Made by a program: the position numbers and the translations under genes. This document shows, one piece after another, positions 33,589 through 46,663 of a DNA stretch of 64,000 nt. The stretch's first letter is position 1, and each line of letters starts with the position of its first letter. The notes beneath the pieces are model-generated. The model did not search any database. It saw nothing but the letters and a program-made list of their open reading frames with translations, and was not told the origin of the DNA. The DNA comes from Beta vulgaris subsp. vulgaris (lineage: Eukaryota > Streptophyta > Magnoliopsida > Caryophyllales > Amaranthaceae). The DNA is taken from contig NC_079206.1 of the NCBI RefSeq assembly GCF_026745355.1, positions 20,656,392 to 20,720,391 on the forward strand, in the 5' to 3' direction.

Positions 33589-35580
33589 ATGGCAAAAACT
33601 TCAAGAAACTCACCTTTTCCAACACCAAAAACAACCGACACTTCAAAAATGGAAATTTCTTCATCTCCAACTAAAACCCTTGAAACCGACATAATTCAAG
33701 AAAACCCCATAGAGGAACAGCAATTAGAATCTCCTAGAAGGAGCATGAGAAGAAGAAATTGATTGGGGAAGAGATGAAGAAGAAACCCGGAACAATCTCA
33801 GGGGGAAGAAGAAGAAACTGCACCTGTTCCTTCCAAAGGAACTGTTTCTTCGTCTTCCAAGAAAAGGGTCGAACGAAGTGAATCTAGGTATGTCTTGGGC
33901 TTTTGCGTCGATTTAGAATGGGCAATAAAATTGAATTTCTAGAATTAACCTCCATTCTAAAGGAACAAGGCATGGAATTCTTGTTTGAATTCGCCTTTAA
34001 TAATGCTCTTGTTCCTCTAGCTATGGATAGTTTTGTGCAAATTTTGTTAATACTAATGGAACTTGCACAACTGAAGTTAGAGGCAAGAAAATAAGGTTTA
34101 ATCAAGCAACTTTAAGCAAAGTATGGGAAGTTCCTTGCAAAGGAACTGATTTGTATTTTAAAAGGAAAGGAACTGTTTCTTTCCAATTTTCCTCAAGACA
34201 AAATCTTAGAATATTTTGGAGGAACAGCTGGCCAAAAAAACTTAACCATAATCTACTCTCTCCCCTTCACAAAGTATGTTTAACTTGGTTTGGAGAGCAC
34301 TCATTCCTCGAACTGAAAAGAGGAATGAAGTGGGTCTCTTGGATATGTGTTACATGTTTTGCTTGGACCAAACATACAAATTAATTTCCCTTCCCTCTTC
34401 ATTCAACATTAACCCATTGCATTGAAAATATTGTGTTATTGGCTACGGGCCTTGATAACTTCCTTACTTATCATTTTGAAGTAAGACTTACTGGTTGGAC
34501 CACCATAGGGTCAACAAGGGAACATCTTGAATGAGAAGACCCTAAATGGACTTGGATTGTCGTCCAAGAAGGTGTTCTCATTCAAGGAGAATGGCTTCCA
34601 GTTCCTCAGGAAAAAGAAAATGCCAAATGGACTTAGAAGAAGATGATGATGTTATCTTGGATAACCCTGTTCCTAAGCGAGGAACCAAAACCTAAGAGGC
34701 GCAAACACATTGCCACTAAGCCTAAACCTCTGTTCCTTTGAGAGTGAGAAAGAGCACTCGTCGAAAAATTGCTCCTGTTCCTGTTCCTTCCAACGAGGAC
34801 TCTCCTTTAGTCCTTTCGGATAATGAGGAACAGGTACCCTCTACTCTCAAGGAACCATACCTCCACATCTCCCAAACTCTCTGTTCCTTTCACAAAAATA
34901 CCCTCCATTTCACCTTCGTCCTTCTCTGTTCCTTCAAGTTTTGAGCAGTTGAAGGATGAAATAAAAGGCCGAAATCCTTTTGCTTCCACCTCCACAACTC
35001 TTCCACCCACACCACCATTTCTTCCTCCCATTTATCACCCTTCACCTTCTGTTTCCATTCCTGGAACAGATGAGCTTCCACTCAAACCTCCCAGTTCCTT
35101 CACAACATCCCCCATCTGCCTCTAGTTCCAAGGGTAAGGAACAGGAAAATCCGGATGACACTAACGGGTTAATGAAGTCTGCCTTCCTGCACAACATATG
35201 ATAAAATTTACAATCATCTTCATTGGACTTTGGATGCCAAAACTGATACTATGATAAGTCTTATGAAAGAATTGAGTGATACCGTGGTTGCGCAGCACAG
35301 AAGATGGAACTATGGCTCGTACTTGGAGGAGCTGAAGGAACAGGTTGAACTACATCATGGGGTGGTGATGAAAAAGTTGGAGGATGTGGTTGAAGAAGAA
35401 GTTGTGAGGAACACCATTCCCCTTCCCTTTCTTAGTTTCTTTTATTGTTGTTTTTTGTTCTTTCTTTCATCAAGGAACACAATTTTGTTTCTTCTTTTTC
35501 TTTTCTTTGTTTTTTTATGGAACAAGTGCTATATAATCAATGACTTTTGCTATATTGTCTATGTTTCTAAATTATTTGCA
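33589..35580 (+). pseudogene. Post-pol ORF of element A, broken
   Basis: The ATG at 33589 opens a Ser/Thr/Pro-rich N-terminus (MAKTSRNSPFPTPKTTDTSK) that stops near 33762. Downstream pieces (33903-34200) include LKEQGMEFLFEFAFNNALVP and a GKKIRFNQATLSKVWEV segment. These line up with element B and resemble a domain often labelled putative plant transposon protein. A Pro/Ser-rich linker (34740-35125) and a terminal helical piece (35230-35420, VVMKKLEDVVEEE) follow. Frameshifts and stops occur throughout. Sireviruses commonly carry such an extra ORF, sometimes called envelope-like; I see no convincing signal peptide or membrane anchor. Confidence 0.6.
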
Positions 35581-35982
35581 TAATTTCTTCCTTGGAATGG
35601 CTAGTATTATGTGATTGATGTTTGAGCAAGTTTATTCTTTGATTTTCTAACTTAACCACTAATGGTGCTTGCATATTGGTCTTAAGGTGTTAAATCAATT
35701 CATCAATTCATGCAGAGTCTATTCTTTTTGAGGATGACAAAGGGGGAAAAGGATTTAAGGAACAAACTGTACATAATTAAAAATGAAAATTAAAAAAAAA
35801 AAAAAATTGGATAAGGTAAATGAAAAATCAAAAATAGGTTAAGGTAAATGAAAATAAAAATCAAACTTCAGTTACTTACATATAATTGTGTTTTATTTTT
35901 CATTTTCTTCTTTATGTTTTTATTTTCATTCACTTATATTATTTGTTATTTTCCTTAGTTTGTACCTTTGTTGTCATCATCA

Positions 35983-35995
35983 AAAAGGGGGAAAT
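35983..35995 (+). other. Polypurine tract of element A
   Basis: AAAAGGGGGAAAT directly before the 3' LTR at 35996, the expected primer for plus-strand synthesis. Element B has the mirror image at 52350-52367. Confidence 0.8.
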
Positions 35996-37358
35996 TGTTG
36001 AACCCTAGTTTTGATAATGACAAAGAAACAAAGGAACAAACTAAGTAGTGAACTAATGAATTATTTAAGTGTATGGTGTCTAAGGTATCAATGCAAGGAA
36101 CTGGGAGAATACAAGTCAATGAAGAAGTCAAGAGAGGATTTCAAAGGCTAAGTAAAGAAGTTTCTATGTTGATACTGGAGCAAGCATTGGATCAAGAATA
36201 ATAGAAGCTAGGCGTTTTATTTTCTAGTTCCAATGTAAAGGAACAAAGAAAGAATGGTAAGGAACTGTGGCAGAATATTTGAGAATGAAGCGTTTGTTCC
36301 TTGTAAGGAACAAACTAGTGGCACTTAGCAAATATGTTAAAGGAACTGAACTAATATAAGGAACTAGACTTAGGCGTGTACTTAGTATAACGATTAAAAG
36401 ATAATGGAGTAAGTCATGCCTAGATTATAGGAAATTAGTTATTTCTAATTTCAAATGATAAAATCAGTTTTAAAAAGAAAATCTGTTTTGGAAAAGATTT
36501 AAATTTTCGGAAAATAAGAAAATAAATATCCGGTTGTTAGAAAGATTTTATTTCAAAGATATTATTTTCTTAAAGATTAGAAATTCAGATTTAAAGATAA
36601 AAAGAGTTTATAAAAACTGATTTTCGGATAATGTAAGGAACTCCTATTATTTAGGAGTAATGGCTGCATTTTATCCACGTTCATTTATAGTTCATGGGAT
36701 CATGGGACATGATGTAAAAGTGTTCCTTAGGGGAAGGAACATCATGGGTAAATGGATTAAAACGTGTACTCTAACATTAATCCCACGTTCTTCATGATTA
36801 ACACTATAAATATAGAAGTCTAGATAAGTTCCAAATGTGTCTGACTAAGTAATTAAGTGAGTTTAACTTATTAAGTGTCAGTGCCTTCATTCTCTCATAA
36901 TAGCCATTTGTTCTTTGCCTTCTTACTCTAATTCCACTAAGCTTATTTCGATCAATTGTATTTTGGTTTTTGGGGTAAGGGAACTTTGAGTGAAGTTCTG
37001 TAAGAGAAAGGCTTTGAGTGAAGCTTGTATGTGTGAGAAAACTTCGAGTGAAGTTGAGAGGAACTGCTGTTAAGGGAACAGTGGTTCAGGAACTTGAGTT
37101 TAGGAACTCAAGGTAGGGCTCGAGTTAGAATTAGGTTGTAACAGAGTTGTTTGGCCTAATTAGTGAAAGTGTTGAGTTTAAAATCCCTAGTGGTCGAGGT
37201 TGTTTCTCTTGTTGGGCCCAAGAAGTTTTTCCTCGTAAAAATCCCTTGTGTTCCTTTAGCTTGTTTATTCGTTTAAGTTTTAATTTCCGCAAAAAGTTAC
37301 GTTTATTTCTACACCTACAATTCACCCCCCCTCTTGTAGTGTTCCTAGGGAAATAACA
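35996..37358 (+). repeat. 3' LTR of element A
   Basis: 1363 bp, collinear with 30948-32316, with scattered small indels (for example TACGAAGTC versus TACAAGTC). Confidence 0.9.
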
Positions 37359-38465
37359 CAAACGGCATCTACAATAGGTATTAAAGTAAAACAAGATACA
37401 ATTAAACAAGACTAAATCAAATTTGTCTTCGAAGAAAAAACTACAATGAACCAGATCGAAAATACAGCACAACCCCCTTGTATTTGCTAAATTAAGCATC
37501 TATTGATGAGGAAGTCTATCATTCTGATATAGTTTGGAAGAACATTATTGATCGAGTCAGGTTGACCGCATCCGAGATTCTAATACCTTCATGTTGAGTC
37601 TCAAACTTCAACCAATGAGATAATTTCTCTCATAAAAACAAAAGAACCATACTCATAACTCCCATAGGGAGAAGGAGATTTTCAAAAACAGAAATAAAAA
37701 CCCCATAGATGGTTTGAGAAAATCTCATAAAGAGAGACTATTTATTGAACAAAACATGAAAAGAACTAAAAATGAAATAAAAGGGGAAAAGGGCTTACCA
37801 GGATGAAAATCCATGGCAGCCCTAATTATAAAAGGGATAGCAGAGGCTAGGTTTAGAGAAGAAAAAGAAAGGGGGCTAGGGTTTTTTGTGTGTAATGGTT
37901 TTTTTGAAAAAGGTTATTTTCTAATATATTAAAAAGCGCGCGTAAACCAGGAACAGCCACGTGGCGTCTCCCTACGGAGTTTTAATTCATGTAATCCATA
38001 TACAATGAAAAAAATTAGAAATTGCATAGTATAGGTTTTGATCCCGTGACTCAATATGTACTAAAGTTTAACCACTAGACCAAGTTTATTATGTGATTAT
38101 TAAATTTACAATATTAATAAATGAACTTTTCTTCCCGGGCATAGCCCGGGCCTAATATAGTTTGTTATAATAAATTGATCTCTGTAATTGTTGGTTTTAA
38201 AGAAGCAAACAATAAGTTATACACCAGTTATGTTAAATCAAAAGGGACGTTCGGTATAATGTGGTTTTCTATTTTTGGTTTTTTCATTTTCAAAGTCATA
38301 TGATATATGTTCTATAATGAATAAAAAGTTAGTCAAATTTACTAGAAAATGATGATGATTTTGAAAACTAACAACTAAAAAGTGAAAACTACTTTTTGGT
38401 TTCCTGTTTTGGTTTTTAGTTTTCAAAAATGATGAAAACTGAAACAAAAAGATAATGAACGGCCC
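37359..38465. mobile_element. Decayed LINE derivative, Helitron and MITE remnants (U3)
   Basis: Continuation of U3 after element A: LINE derivative to about 37902, Helitron-like ends at about 37918-38155 (CCCGGGCATAGCCCGGG hairpin still visible), then the GGGCCCGTTC MITE to about 38465 with degraded ends. Many one-base deletions relative to U1. Confidence 0.6.
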
Positions 38466-39257
38466 TCAGTTAACTGTTTCTGTCTGAACAAATAAAAAAA
38501 AAGCAATTCGATGTTACTGATCCTACATGGACGAATGAGGGAATTATTTTTATTTTGGAGTAAGTGGAAATTTTATATATTTAGCATTATTGTGGAAGAT
38601 TTTCAGTTCTTGACATTCGAATCCCAGGTCTGTATAACCTTCACATTGACATTTTAACTGTAATGCCAAAGAAAGAAGGTAAATAGTGTCACCTAAAAGT
38701 CTATAAATTTGTTGGAGATCAATAGACTGATGGCATGTTCTCAAAGAACTGGTAGTTCAGTAGCAATATACATATTGAAATAGAAGTAAATCCTAAGTTT
38801 ATAATGAGAAGATTAACATTTAATCCCTCTTGACAATGATTATATATTAAAGAGCATAACCTCATATCACTATCAGATTTCGATCATTGTGAGATCTGAA
38901 GGATAAACATTGTGTGGGAAAAATTCATAATATTACTAGCAAGGTGAACTCACAGAAACTATAAGAAATAAAAATAAGGGTTTTTTTTTTTTGTGCGAAA
39001 GTAACTATTAAAAAACAAATTTTTAGGGAGAATAATAAAAAATTTTTGTCTAAAAAGTTTATCAAAATACTTCCGTTATTAATAATAACCATTTTATGAA
39101 TTGTGTGCTTTGCGATGACCATAATTTTTTTATTCTAGCGATTCAATGCATGTAAAGCTCTTACTAAACAGATTAAGTTCGTATTACACTGTTCAAGGAC
39201 AAGATTGAAAACTGTTATTTGTTCAAATTTTTTTGTGTGTAAACTTTTGCTACTTTA

Positions 39258-39494
39258 GTGTACTCGCTCCTTACAAGTTCGTATCACTTTACGTATGTTT
39301 AAGAGTGTTTCATAAAGTTTTTCCATTTATACTTTATTATAAAAATTAATTTTTAAAGTACATATCGAGACGAATCAAACAAGACCTAGATGACTATACT
39401 TTCATTAACCATAAATATAAAGGATAGTCAAAGGGAAATTATAAATGGTGTCAAAAGTGAAAGTGTATTATTAAAAAGGAAGAAGTAGTATCAT
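39258..39494. mobile_element. Second Stowaway-like MITE (U3), decayed
   Basis: The left end has lost several bases (CTCGCTCCTTACAAG). The interior follows U1 and U2. The spacer from 39495 to 40920 has no gene. Confidence 0.5.
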
Positions 39495-41143
39495 CCTAAT
39501 TAAAATCAATAAAGTACAAACATATAAGTGTTTTTTTGTGGACTATGGTAAGTTACATCTGAAAACAACTTTGTATTGTTTGCTCATAAGAGTCCTTTAA
39601 TGGATAGATCAGATCTAACAATATGTCAATCAAATTTCATTAGTAAATAATATGAGAGTTACTAACTTGATTCTCGAAATCTTGATCTCAATTTCTTAAG
39701 GAATATATAGTTTAATGAAATATTTGTAAATGAAATATATTGTCTATTTATTAGTTAATTCATACGTTATATTTTTTTAATGATGGAAACTTATTTTCTC
39801 TTTACTTTGATTAAATTATATTTAGCACATAGGCTTAATCATATTATCGCTACTTTTTATGTGTTTAATATTTAGCTAAATATTTATGAACTTTTACACC
39901 ATGGTTTTGGGGAAACTATCATAAAATCTTAAATTTATTAAACTAAAAATATCGCGTATATAATTTGCATGGGTCAAAACCCTATACTAAAAATTTTCTG
40001 TTCAAATATATTATCAGCATACATCTTTTCCGTACACACATGAGAATAATATATAGTTTACTATTGAGTGTAAATATAGTACTTAAGATATATTTTTTTT
40101 CTTAAGAGAATCTTATTTTGCAAAGGGGATAATATATGTGGTGGTTTATGATCATGGCATGTGCCCTTCGCATGACATCCACAGAATTTCAACAATGAGG
40201 AGGTACTTCATTATTCTAATAGTTTAACACCAAATTTAATTTATTAAAACCCAAGATAGAGAGCTTGAGCAAGGCTGCAAAAAAGGAGAAAAAGTGATTG
40301 CATGATTGAGTATCAGTAGTGGTGCAAATAGTGATTTAGTATGAGCTTATGAATGAAGCAACAAACAGAGAGAAAGCTTTTTAATCAACTTTTTCTAGTC
40401 ATATTCCACCATGACATTAGCTACATTAGACACACGGGTCATAAGTCAGTTTTCGAATATACTCTTAATACATGATATGGTTATAAAATGAAACTTTAAA
40501 TCACGGGCTAATATTCAAACCATGATTTTTTGAGAAACATCCTAAATTCTTAAATTTGTAAAACAAAAACTTCCCGTGAATTTTATTGTGTTTTTGTTCC
40601 TTTTACATATTTATAAATTTACATATCATGATTAAGATTTTTACTTTTTAAAATGTTGTAACAAATATGATGAAATATTAATTTATATAATATATTCTTT
40701 CAACTTTTAATGCATGAATTCTAATAATTATGACTCCAATAAATTTAGAATAAAAACGACTACTTAACCAACAAAACCAATTCCAATTCATTATGCACGA
40801 GTCCAAATCCAATCTATATAAAACCTCCCGTGCATATTTGCATGGAATTTTCGATCATTTTTTCATTATGTACCAATAATAGTCCCACAAATCCATAAAT
40901 ATCGAACTAAAAATTACTACCTCCGTTTTTTCATTGTAACGCTTTTCTTTTTTGGCTGTTTTTATATAATTGTTACACTTTAACTTTTTCCTTATATGGT
41001 AACCTATCACATCCACTTTTTACCCTTTTCTATATACTCCACCAAAACCTTCCCTATTTTTCTCTCTCTCCTACAATATAAATTTTTAATGCTTCTTTTA
41101 TATTTCTCAAAATTCTTTCTTGCTTTTTGCAAAATTTCCTTGG

Positions 41144-42723
41144 TGATAAATGCGTTTCTAACGCACTTTATGACCTCCTTTTGGCTTATTTTGGTCCCCC
41201 TTATTCCCCTTTCTTCCCTCTTTCTTCTCACTTTCCCCTTCTATTTCATTCACTTGATCATACTTGATCATAGTGATATTTTGCTAGATTTTCGATCTAT
41301 TTTGATCGAATTTCTAGCACATATGCTTTCACCATATTTTCTTATGTTTTTATTGCAGGTATGACCCTTTTCGGGGCCGAGTAATGCGAGACATGGCTTA
41401 AGGGGACGAGCTAGAGAATGCGAGGGAGCTTGAGGTGCGCTTGGAGACGCCCGCACACGATGGTGCGCCCGCACATACAAGCGGTGCGCCCGCACCTCAG
41501 CAGATTCATAATACAAAAGAGATGGTGCACCCGCACCAAGCATAAGGTGCGCCCGCACCACTTTGGTGCGCCCACACCATTTGACGAAGCTGCAAAGGCT
41601 GAGGCAGAAGAGTTAGGTGCCCCCGCACCTATGCTTGGTGCCCCGCACCTCATCATGGTGCGCCCGCACCCATCGTTTTCGAAAAATGAAGCTCGTGGCT
41701 TCATCAAACGAGTTTTTGTTTTATTTTGAAGACTTACACTTTATTCTAGTTTTTAGAGAGTTTTTTAGGGTTTTGTACTAGAGAGAAAACACTTGAGTTT
41801 TGATTGAGAATTGAGATTAGTAATCGTAGTTTGTGATTCCGTTAACATCAAAGGTACTTTTCGTTGAATTTAATTTGAAGTTTCAGTTTTTTTTCATTCT
41901 ATTAGTGTTTGTTCTTGCTTTTAGTTTATTTTAGAGCTTCATTCTCATATTCTTATAATTGAGATTTCTATTAGTTTAATTATCGTTTAATCATATTTAG
42001 CCTTAGATTAGTCATAGATTTTATGTTTAATTGCTTAGAATCCATGATTACTGAGTAGTTTCATATCTAGGGTAGGGTGAAAGTATGAATTAGGGTTTTA
42101 AATGTTTTGTTGATGCGATTGTGATGTTCTAAAGGAAGTATGCATTGATCTTGGTGTTTTAAAACTTTAGGATATATATTGATCACATTTATACTTTGGT
42201 ATTTTGAACTCAAATATTCTTAAATCGAATTTTGAACTCTTTTATCATCCCCAAGAATCAACTTAATTTCTATGCCAAGATATTGGGTAGAAATTAAGGG
42301 GACCCTTTATTAGGGGTTTTCTGAATTGATTGAATCACTTCATCAATTAACTAAAGACCACTCGAGAGAGGATTTAGTAGATTGATTAAGTGATTACTCT
42401 TGAGGACCATTCGATAGTATTTTAGAGGGAAACTAAACCTTGCATGATCATCTCCATTATTTCACAATCGCATCAACAATCATTGTCCGTTCTTATTCAT
42501 ACTAGTAACCTTAACTCTAGTGTCTTTTTATTTGATAAATTAACTCTCTTGTTGTTTCTGGTTCTAGTTTTTAGCTAGTCTTAATTGTTCACGCGGCTTT
42601 TCGAGCGCACACTTCGTCCCACGAAGTTCTATGACTACACTACCTGCGTCAACCTTAACATCGAATCGATGATAAGGTAGATGGCAAATAATCCAGGGCT
42701 ATCAAACTTCCTCACCATCGATC
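41144..42723 (+). mobile_element. Athila-like LTR and leader (U3)
   Basis: Copy of the U1 block, with the palindrome cluster at 41434-41670. Confidence 0.5.
41434..41670. repeat. Cluster of GGTGCGCCCGCACC palindromes (U3)
   Basis: Same order as in U1. One unit near 41637 is shortened by one base. Confidence 0.8.
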
Positions 42724-43220
42724 CATGAACCTACTTATGATCAGCTTACTCTCGAATTCTTGAGTACGTTGAACATAAGCAGGGAGGCGGACACGGGGGT
42801 TCTAACTATTCAATGTCGCTTTTTAATCAAGGTAGAACACTCTCTTTCGACGAATTCTGTGAAGCATTTGGGATGGATTATAGTGCTATCGAACTTCTTC
42901 ACCTTATGATGCCCCTTTAGGCACCATTTAGTAAAGGTACAACGAACAGGAGTAGTGGGCTAATATCACCAATGGCACGACTCCGTTTCGGACGAACTCG
43001 TCCAAAGCATCGGAGATCATCCATTCGTCTCCATTACTTCCATAGGAGTTGGTTTATACCATCTTTCCTAAACACGAAGTCGTGCAGTTGAGGAAGGAAG
43101 AGCTGCTGGTTCTTTGGTTGGCTACTGATAGGGCCCACTATAGAGCCCGAATTAATTTTGCCGTTCTCTTCCTTAATCGACTGCAGGAGATTTGGGGGTA
43201 CTACGGTATCTGGGGAGATC
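42724..43220 (+). pseudogene. Athila ORF1 remnant (U3)
   Basis: Same motifs as U2, with additional single-base losses (near 42818 and 43026). Confidence 0.7.
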
Positions 43221-43225
43221 GTTTG

Positions 43226-43861
43226 TGTAACATCCCGTCCAAAACCAAGAAGAACAAGACTTAAAATAAGGAAAAAGATATGAATAATGGAAGCGGAAAT
43301 ACAAAGAGACGGAGATGCTACTCTATGGAGTAGAATGGAAAACTATAAATTAGACAAAGGCTTCATAAGCATAAGTCAACTCCAAGATATAGATGTAAAA
43401 GGGAAAAAATGAGGTCCCATACCCTCATCTCCAACAAGTCTCAAAAAGTCATAAGACCACCATTACAACCTCAAAATAGAGTGATATAACTAAAAGCAGC
43501 TGAAATCCATAGTTCCAAAACATAAGTCGAAAACAAGAGTAGCTACTTATAACCAACTAAGTAACTAGTCCTAATTCCAGCTTCAGAATGCTCATCTACT
43601 ATAACAAGCACTACTTCCTTGCTCACACGGTTAAAACACACAACCCCGGTCCAAACTTTGACAACTCTAAACAGCATCACCATCAGCACAATAATTCAAC
43701 AACTTCCACAATCAGTGGGGAGTAACTAGCAGTTCTCCCAGCTCAAATAGAAACATATAATAACTTAAATAATTAGAAACAACATCAGAAATTACAGTAT
43801 CAAACACCATACTCACCACGAGATACAATGATCATAACATCAACCTAGACACTCTACTAAC
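43226..43861 (+). mobile_element. Chromovirus-like LTR fragment (U3)
   Basis: Full version, retaining the 130 bp lost in U2. Confidence 0.45.
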
Positions 43862-44865
43862 CACTAGTAGAATAAATGTTATTTGCTGCGGTGATATTGC
43901 TGCGGTTTTACCTACACGCAGCAATATAACACGCAAAAAGAAATAAAAAAATAGAAATTGACAATATTGCTGCGGTTCCCGCCCAAAACCGCAGCAATAT
44001 TGTCTAACGGTTATCATTTTAAAAACATGTGGGCCCTGTACAGCTAATATTGCTGCGGTTTCCACGTGGGACCGCAGCAATATCATTAAAAAATATTTTT
44101 TTAAAAAAAGTAAACGTATTTTAATATATTGCTGCGGTTCTTGACAAGAACCGCAGCAATATTATTTAAAAAAAAATATAAAACCCATCAATTAGGGTTT
44201 TTATCCTTACTCCCCTCTCTCAACCTCATACGTAGCAGCAGTCAGCGCCTCAACTCTCTCTTCTCTCTCTCCTCTCTCTTCTCTCTCAACCTTCAAACGG
44301 CGTTCTTCTCGTCGTCCACGGCCTGCTTCTTCTTCGTCGTCCACCGGCCTCGACTGCTTCCGTCAACCTTCGAACGGAGCGCCGCGACGAACAATTTTTT
44401 TCTGTGGAGTGCTACACTCCTAGTATGTATGTTATTGTAAAAAATATTAATTAGCATCTATTCATGAGTTCTCTAATCTTCTTTTACATGGAATGAACAG
44501 GAAAATGCATGGTGAGGATTGTCTCTCTACATTTAAACAATGAGGCGAAGGTTCGAAACCACATTAAACTCTTTACCTTCGGCTAATTTTGCTATTGATA
44601 AAAAAAAGCACATTAACATAAAACAAGAAAGCAATCATTTTTTTTGTTATTCATGAGGATAGCAGATTAATGAAGACAATTTTTTTGCTGATGCAGGTGA
44701 TTCTAAAGATTATGAAACGCAATTTGTTGAATGTCATCACAAACAAGAAGGATTGTAAGTCAATTTTTTTGATCTGGACTGCATTAAGATTTGCTTATCA
44801 ATAGAAACAACAGCTAAAGTAACAAACTGACTAATTTTCTCAGGTCTAGTTTTGGATCTGCATGC
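43862..44865 (+). mobile_element. CACTA element with hairpin array, best-preserved copy (U3)
   Basis: Starts CACTAGTAGAATAAATG. The third hairpin at 44126-44162 is a perfect palindrome: two 18-bp arms (ATATTGCTGCGGTTCTTG and complement) around one base. The gene-like interior and the exon-like piece (about 44695-44760) are as in U2. Confidence 0.7.
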
Positions 44866-45104
44866 TGTATTGGATAATATTATATGTAAAGGGATAATAT
44901 TATATTATAAAGGGTAGAAGGGTACTTTCACAGTAATAGGTTTGTAAACACTATAGGGTAGAAGGGTACTTTCACAGTAATAGGTCTGTAAACACTATAT
45001 ATATTGAATGTCAGGTTAACCTACAACAGGTTAACACACAATTATTCCCACACTTGTACATGCTGAACTATATATGGATGCAGCAGGAGAGGAATTTGTC
45101 GTGC
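44866..45104 (+). mobile_element. Truncated Copia-type LTR at the U3/U4 junction
   Basis: As at the other junctions, but it runs straight into the last codons of gag because most of gag is missing in U4. Confidence 0.6.
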
Positions 45105-45188
45105 TCCGTCATGGTGAACAAACCACGCTGGTGGCGCTCACAGGGATGAAAAAAAAAACCCGGCAGAGACGAGGTTAAGCAAAGAAGG
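45105..45188 (-). pseudogene. Residual gag start (U4)
   Basis: Only the first codons and leader of the Copia gag remain. About 0.8 kb present in U3 (roughly 26815-27650) is deleted. The primer site (45189-45200) and LTR end (45201) follow. Confidence 0.7.
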
Positions 45189-45469
45189 GCTCCGATACCA
45201 TGTTAAATTAGGGTCAATGATTTTCCTTGCCTTCATTTAATTCACATGTAACATTATATACACCCTATTCAAAGTAAGGCTTGTAAGCCCATTATAACAT
45301 AAACTACCGGCTAACTGAAAACTTCTAGGTTTTACTATGAATGAAACCTCATCAGTCATTACATATCGTTCTCAAAGTTACAGACTCTCAAGCAGGCACA
45401 ACGCCAAGGCCGATATCTCTATACCACACAAGGCAATTATCCTAATTCCTAGGTAGCAATTTATGTCTA

Positions 45470-46663
45470 GCATGCCAACAACATATATATGACCATGTAA
45501 ACTCCCGGAAAGTCCCAAACTTGGACCTAAAAGAAAAGCAAGCTATCATACCCGAACCAACGAACAACGATCACAAAGGTCTTAGGCCCTGTAGCTCGAT
45601 GACAAAGGGCAAAATCAAGGATGATCCTAATATCCATCCACTAATCTCTAACTTAATCCCACGCCTAAGTTCAAGATTGCAAGTTTTCCATCGAAAATCT
45701 ACTCTAGTTAGGTTTTGTTCCTATAATCTAAATACTCTTAAACTTATTATTACTAATTAGCCCTAGTAAAGAGCTTACCCGAACTTATTTTATTAGTCCT
45801 ATAAACAAACTTATTCAAACTTATAAATTGAAGTTATTAGCCCAAACTAAGGTCCGAAATATGGAAAAACAAGTATTTCAACAACTCTATCGCTTTAAAT
45901 TGAGTGAGCTGACCCTAAAGTTAAATATTCGAACTTATTAACTCAATACCGAACTTATCCAAACTACTTATTAATTAGCCCTAGAAAAGAGCTTAGATGA
46001 ACTTATAGTCCTATAAACAAAATTATTCAAACTTATCAATTGAACTTCTTAGCGCTAAAGTGAAATTAATCGAAGTTACTATCCCGTAATCGAACTTATC
46101 CAAACTAACTAGCTTTGAACTAAGATTATCAAAACATATTACATATGTAGTTGAATTTAGGTTCGGCAACCACGTCAATCCCTAAAACTTGTAGTGAAAT
46201 GAAATGATAGGGAGAACTGGTCCCTTTCAATGTTTGATTGAAGATTTTTGCCAAAATCACTGGAGATTGAATTTAGGCAAAAATCTTCATACTTTCGGAC
46301 AAATTTTGTAGAACATAATGTTTTTAAAAAAATTATTCATACTTTGTTGTTTTAATCTTTTTTTGTCCTTACTTTTTTTTTCCCCTTGACTATAAGAAGG
46401 CAAAGCTATATAATTGTTGTTTCAGGTTATCAAAGAGGGCAAAACTTGAAATGTTTATTTTAGGTTAATATTAAAGAGGGCAAAACTTGAAATTTTTGTT
46501 TTAGATTAATATCAAAGAGGGCAAAATTGAAAAATCGTCTTCTTAGTTGATATTAAACAGGGCAAATTCGGAATTGTTCTCTTAAGTGATATCAAAGAGG
46601 GCAAAATAATGTAATTGTCTGCTTAGTTAATATCAAAAAGGGAAATATATTTTTGTCATCCTT
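45470..46663. repeat. A1 segment and left part of the CACTA-like end (U4)
   Basis: As in U3, interrupted at 46663 by a LINE insertion inside the CACTA-like block, which resumes at 49588 and ends at 49668. Confidence 0.65.

Larger units (their letters stand above)
30948..37358 (+). mobile_element. Sirevirus-type Copia element A, internally deleted
   Basis: A 6.4-kb LTR element flanked by CAAAC (30943-30947 and 37359-37363), inserted into the LINE derivative of U3. It begins TGTTGAACCCTAG and ends AAATAACA. LTRs are 30948-32316 and 35996-37358. Only the end of pol (RNase H) and a post-pol ORF remain. Gag, protease, integrase and most of the reverse transcriptase are gone in a deletion that starts right after the first bases of the primer site (ATTGGT). 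The two LTRs differ at relatively few sites, so the insertion is fairly young. Assignment to Sireviruses rests on the extra ORF after pol and on similarity to element B. Confidence 0.88.
26874..45104. repeat. Tandem unit U3 (~18.2 kb including Sirevirus A)
   Basis: Collinear with U2 but without the CACTA insertion and without the B3 gene. It carries a 6.4-kb Sirevirus-type insertion at 30948-37358. The segment from about 37600 to 39500 has many single-base losses relative to U1 and U2, while the DNA after about 39550 again matches closely. Confidence 0.9.

Noticed and set aside
33884..34105. Minus-strand frame in element A
   Set aside because: It is opposite to the post-pol ORF remnant, which has a homologue in element B.
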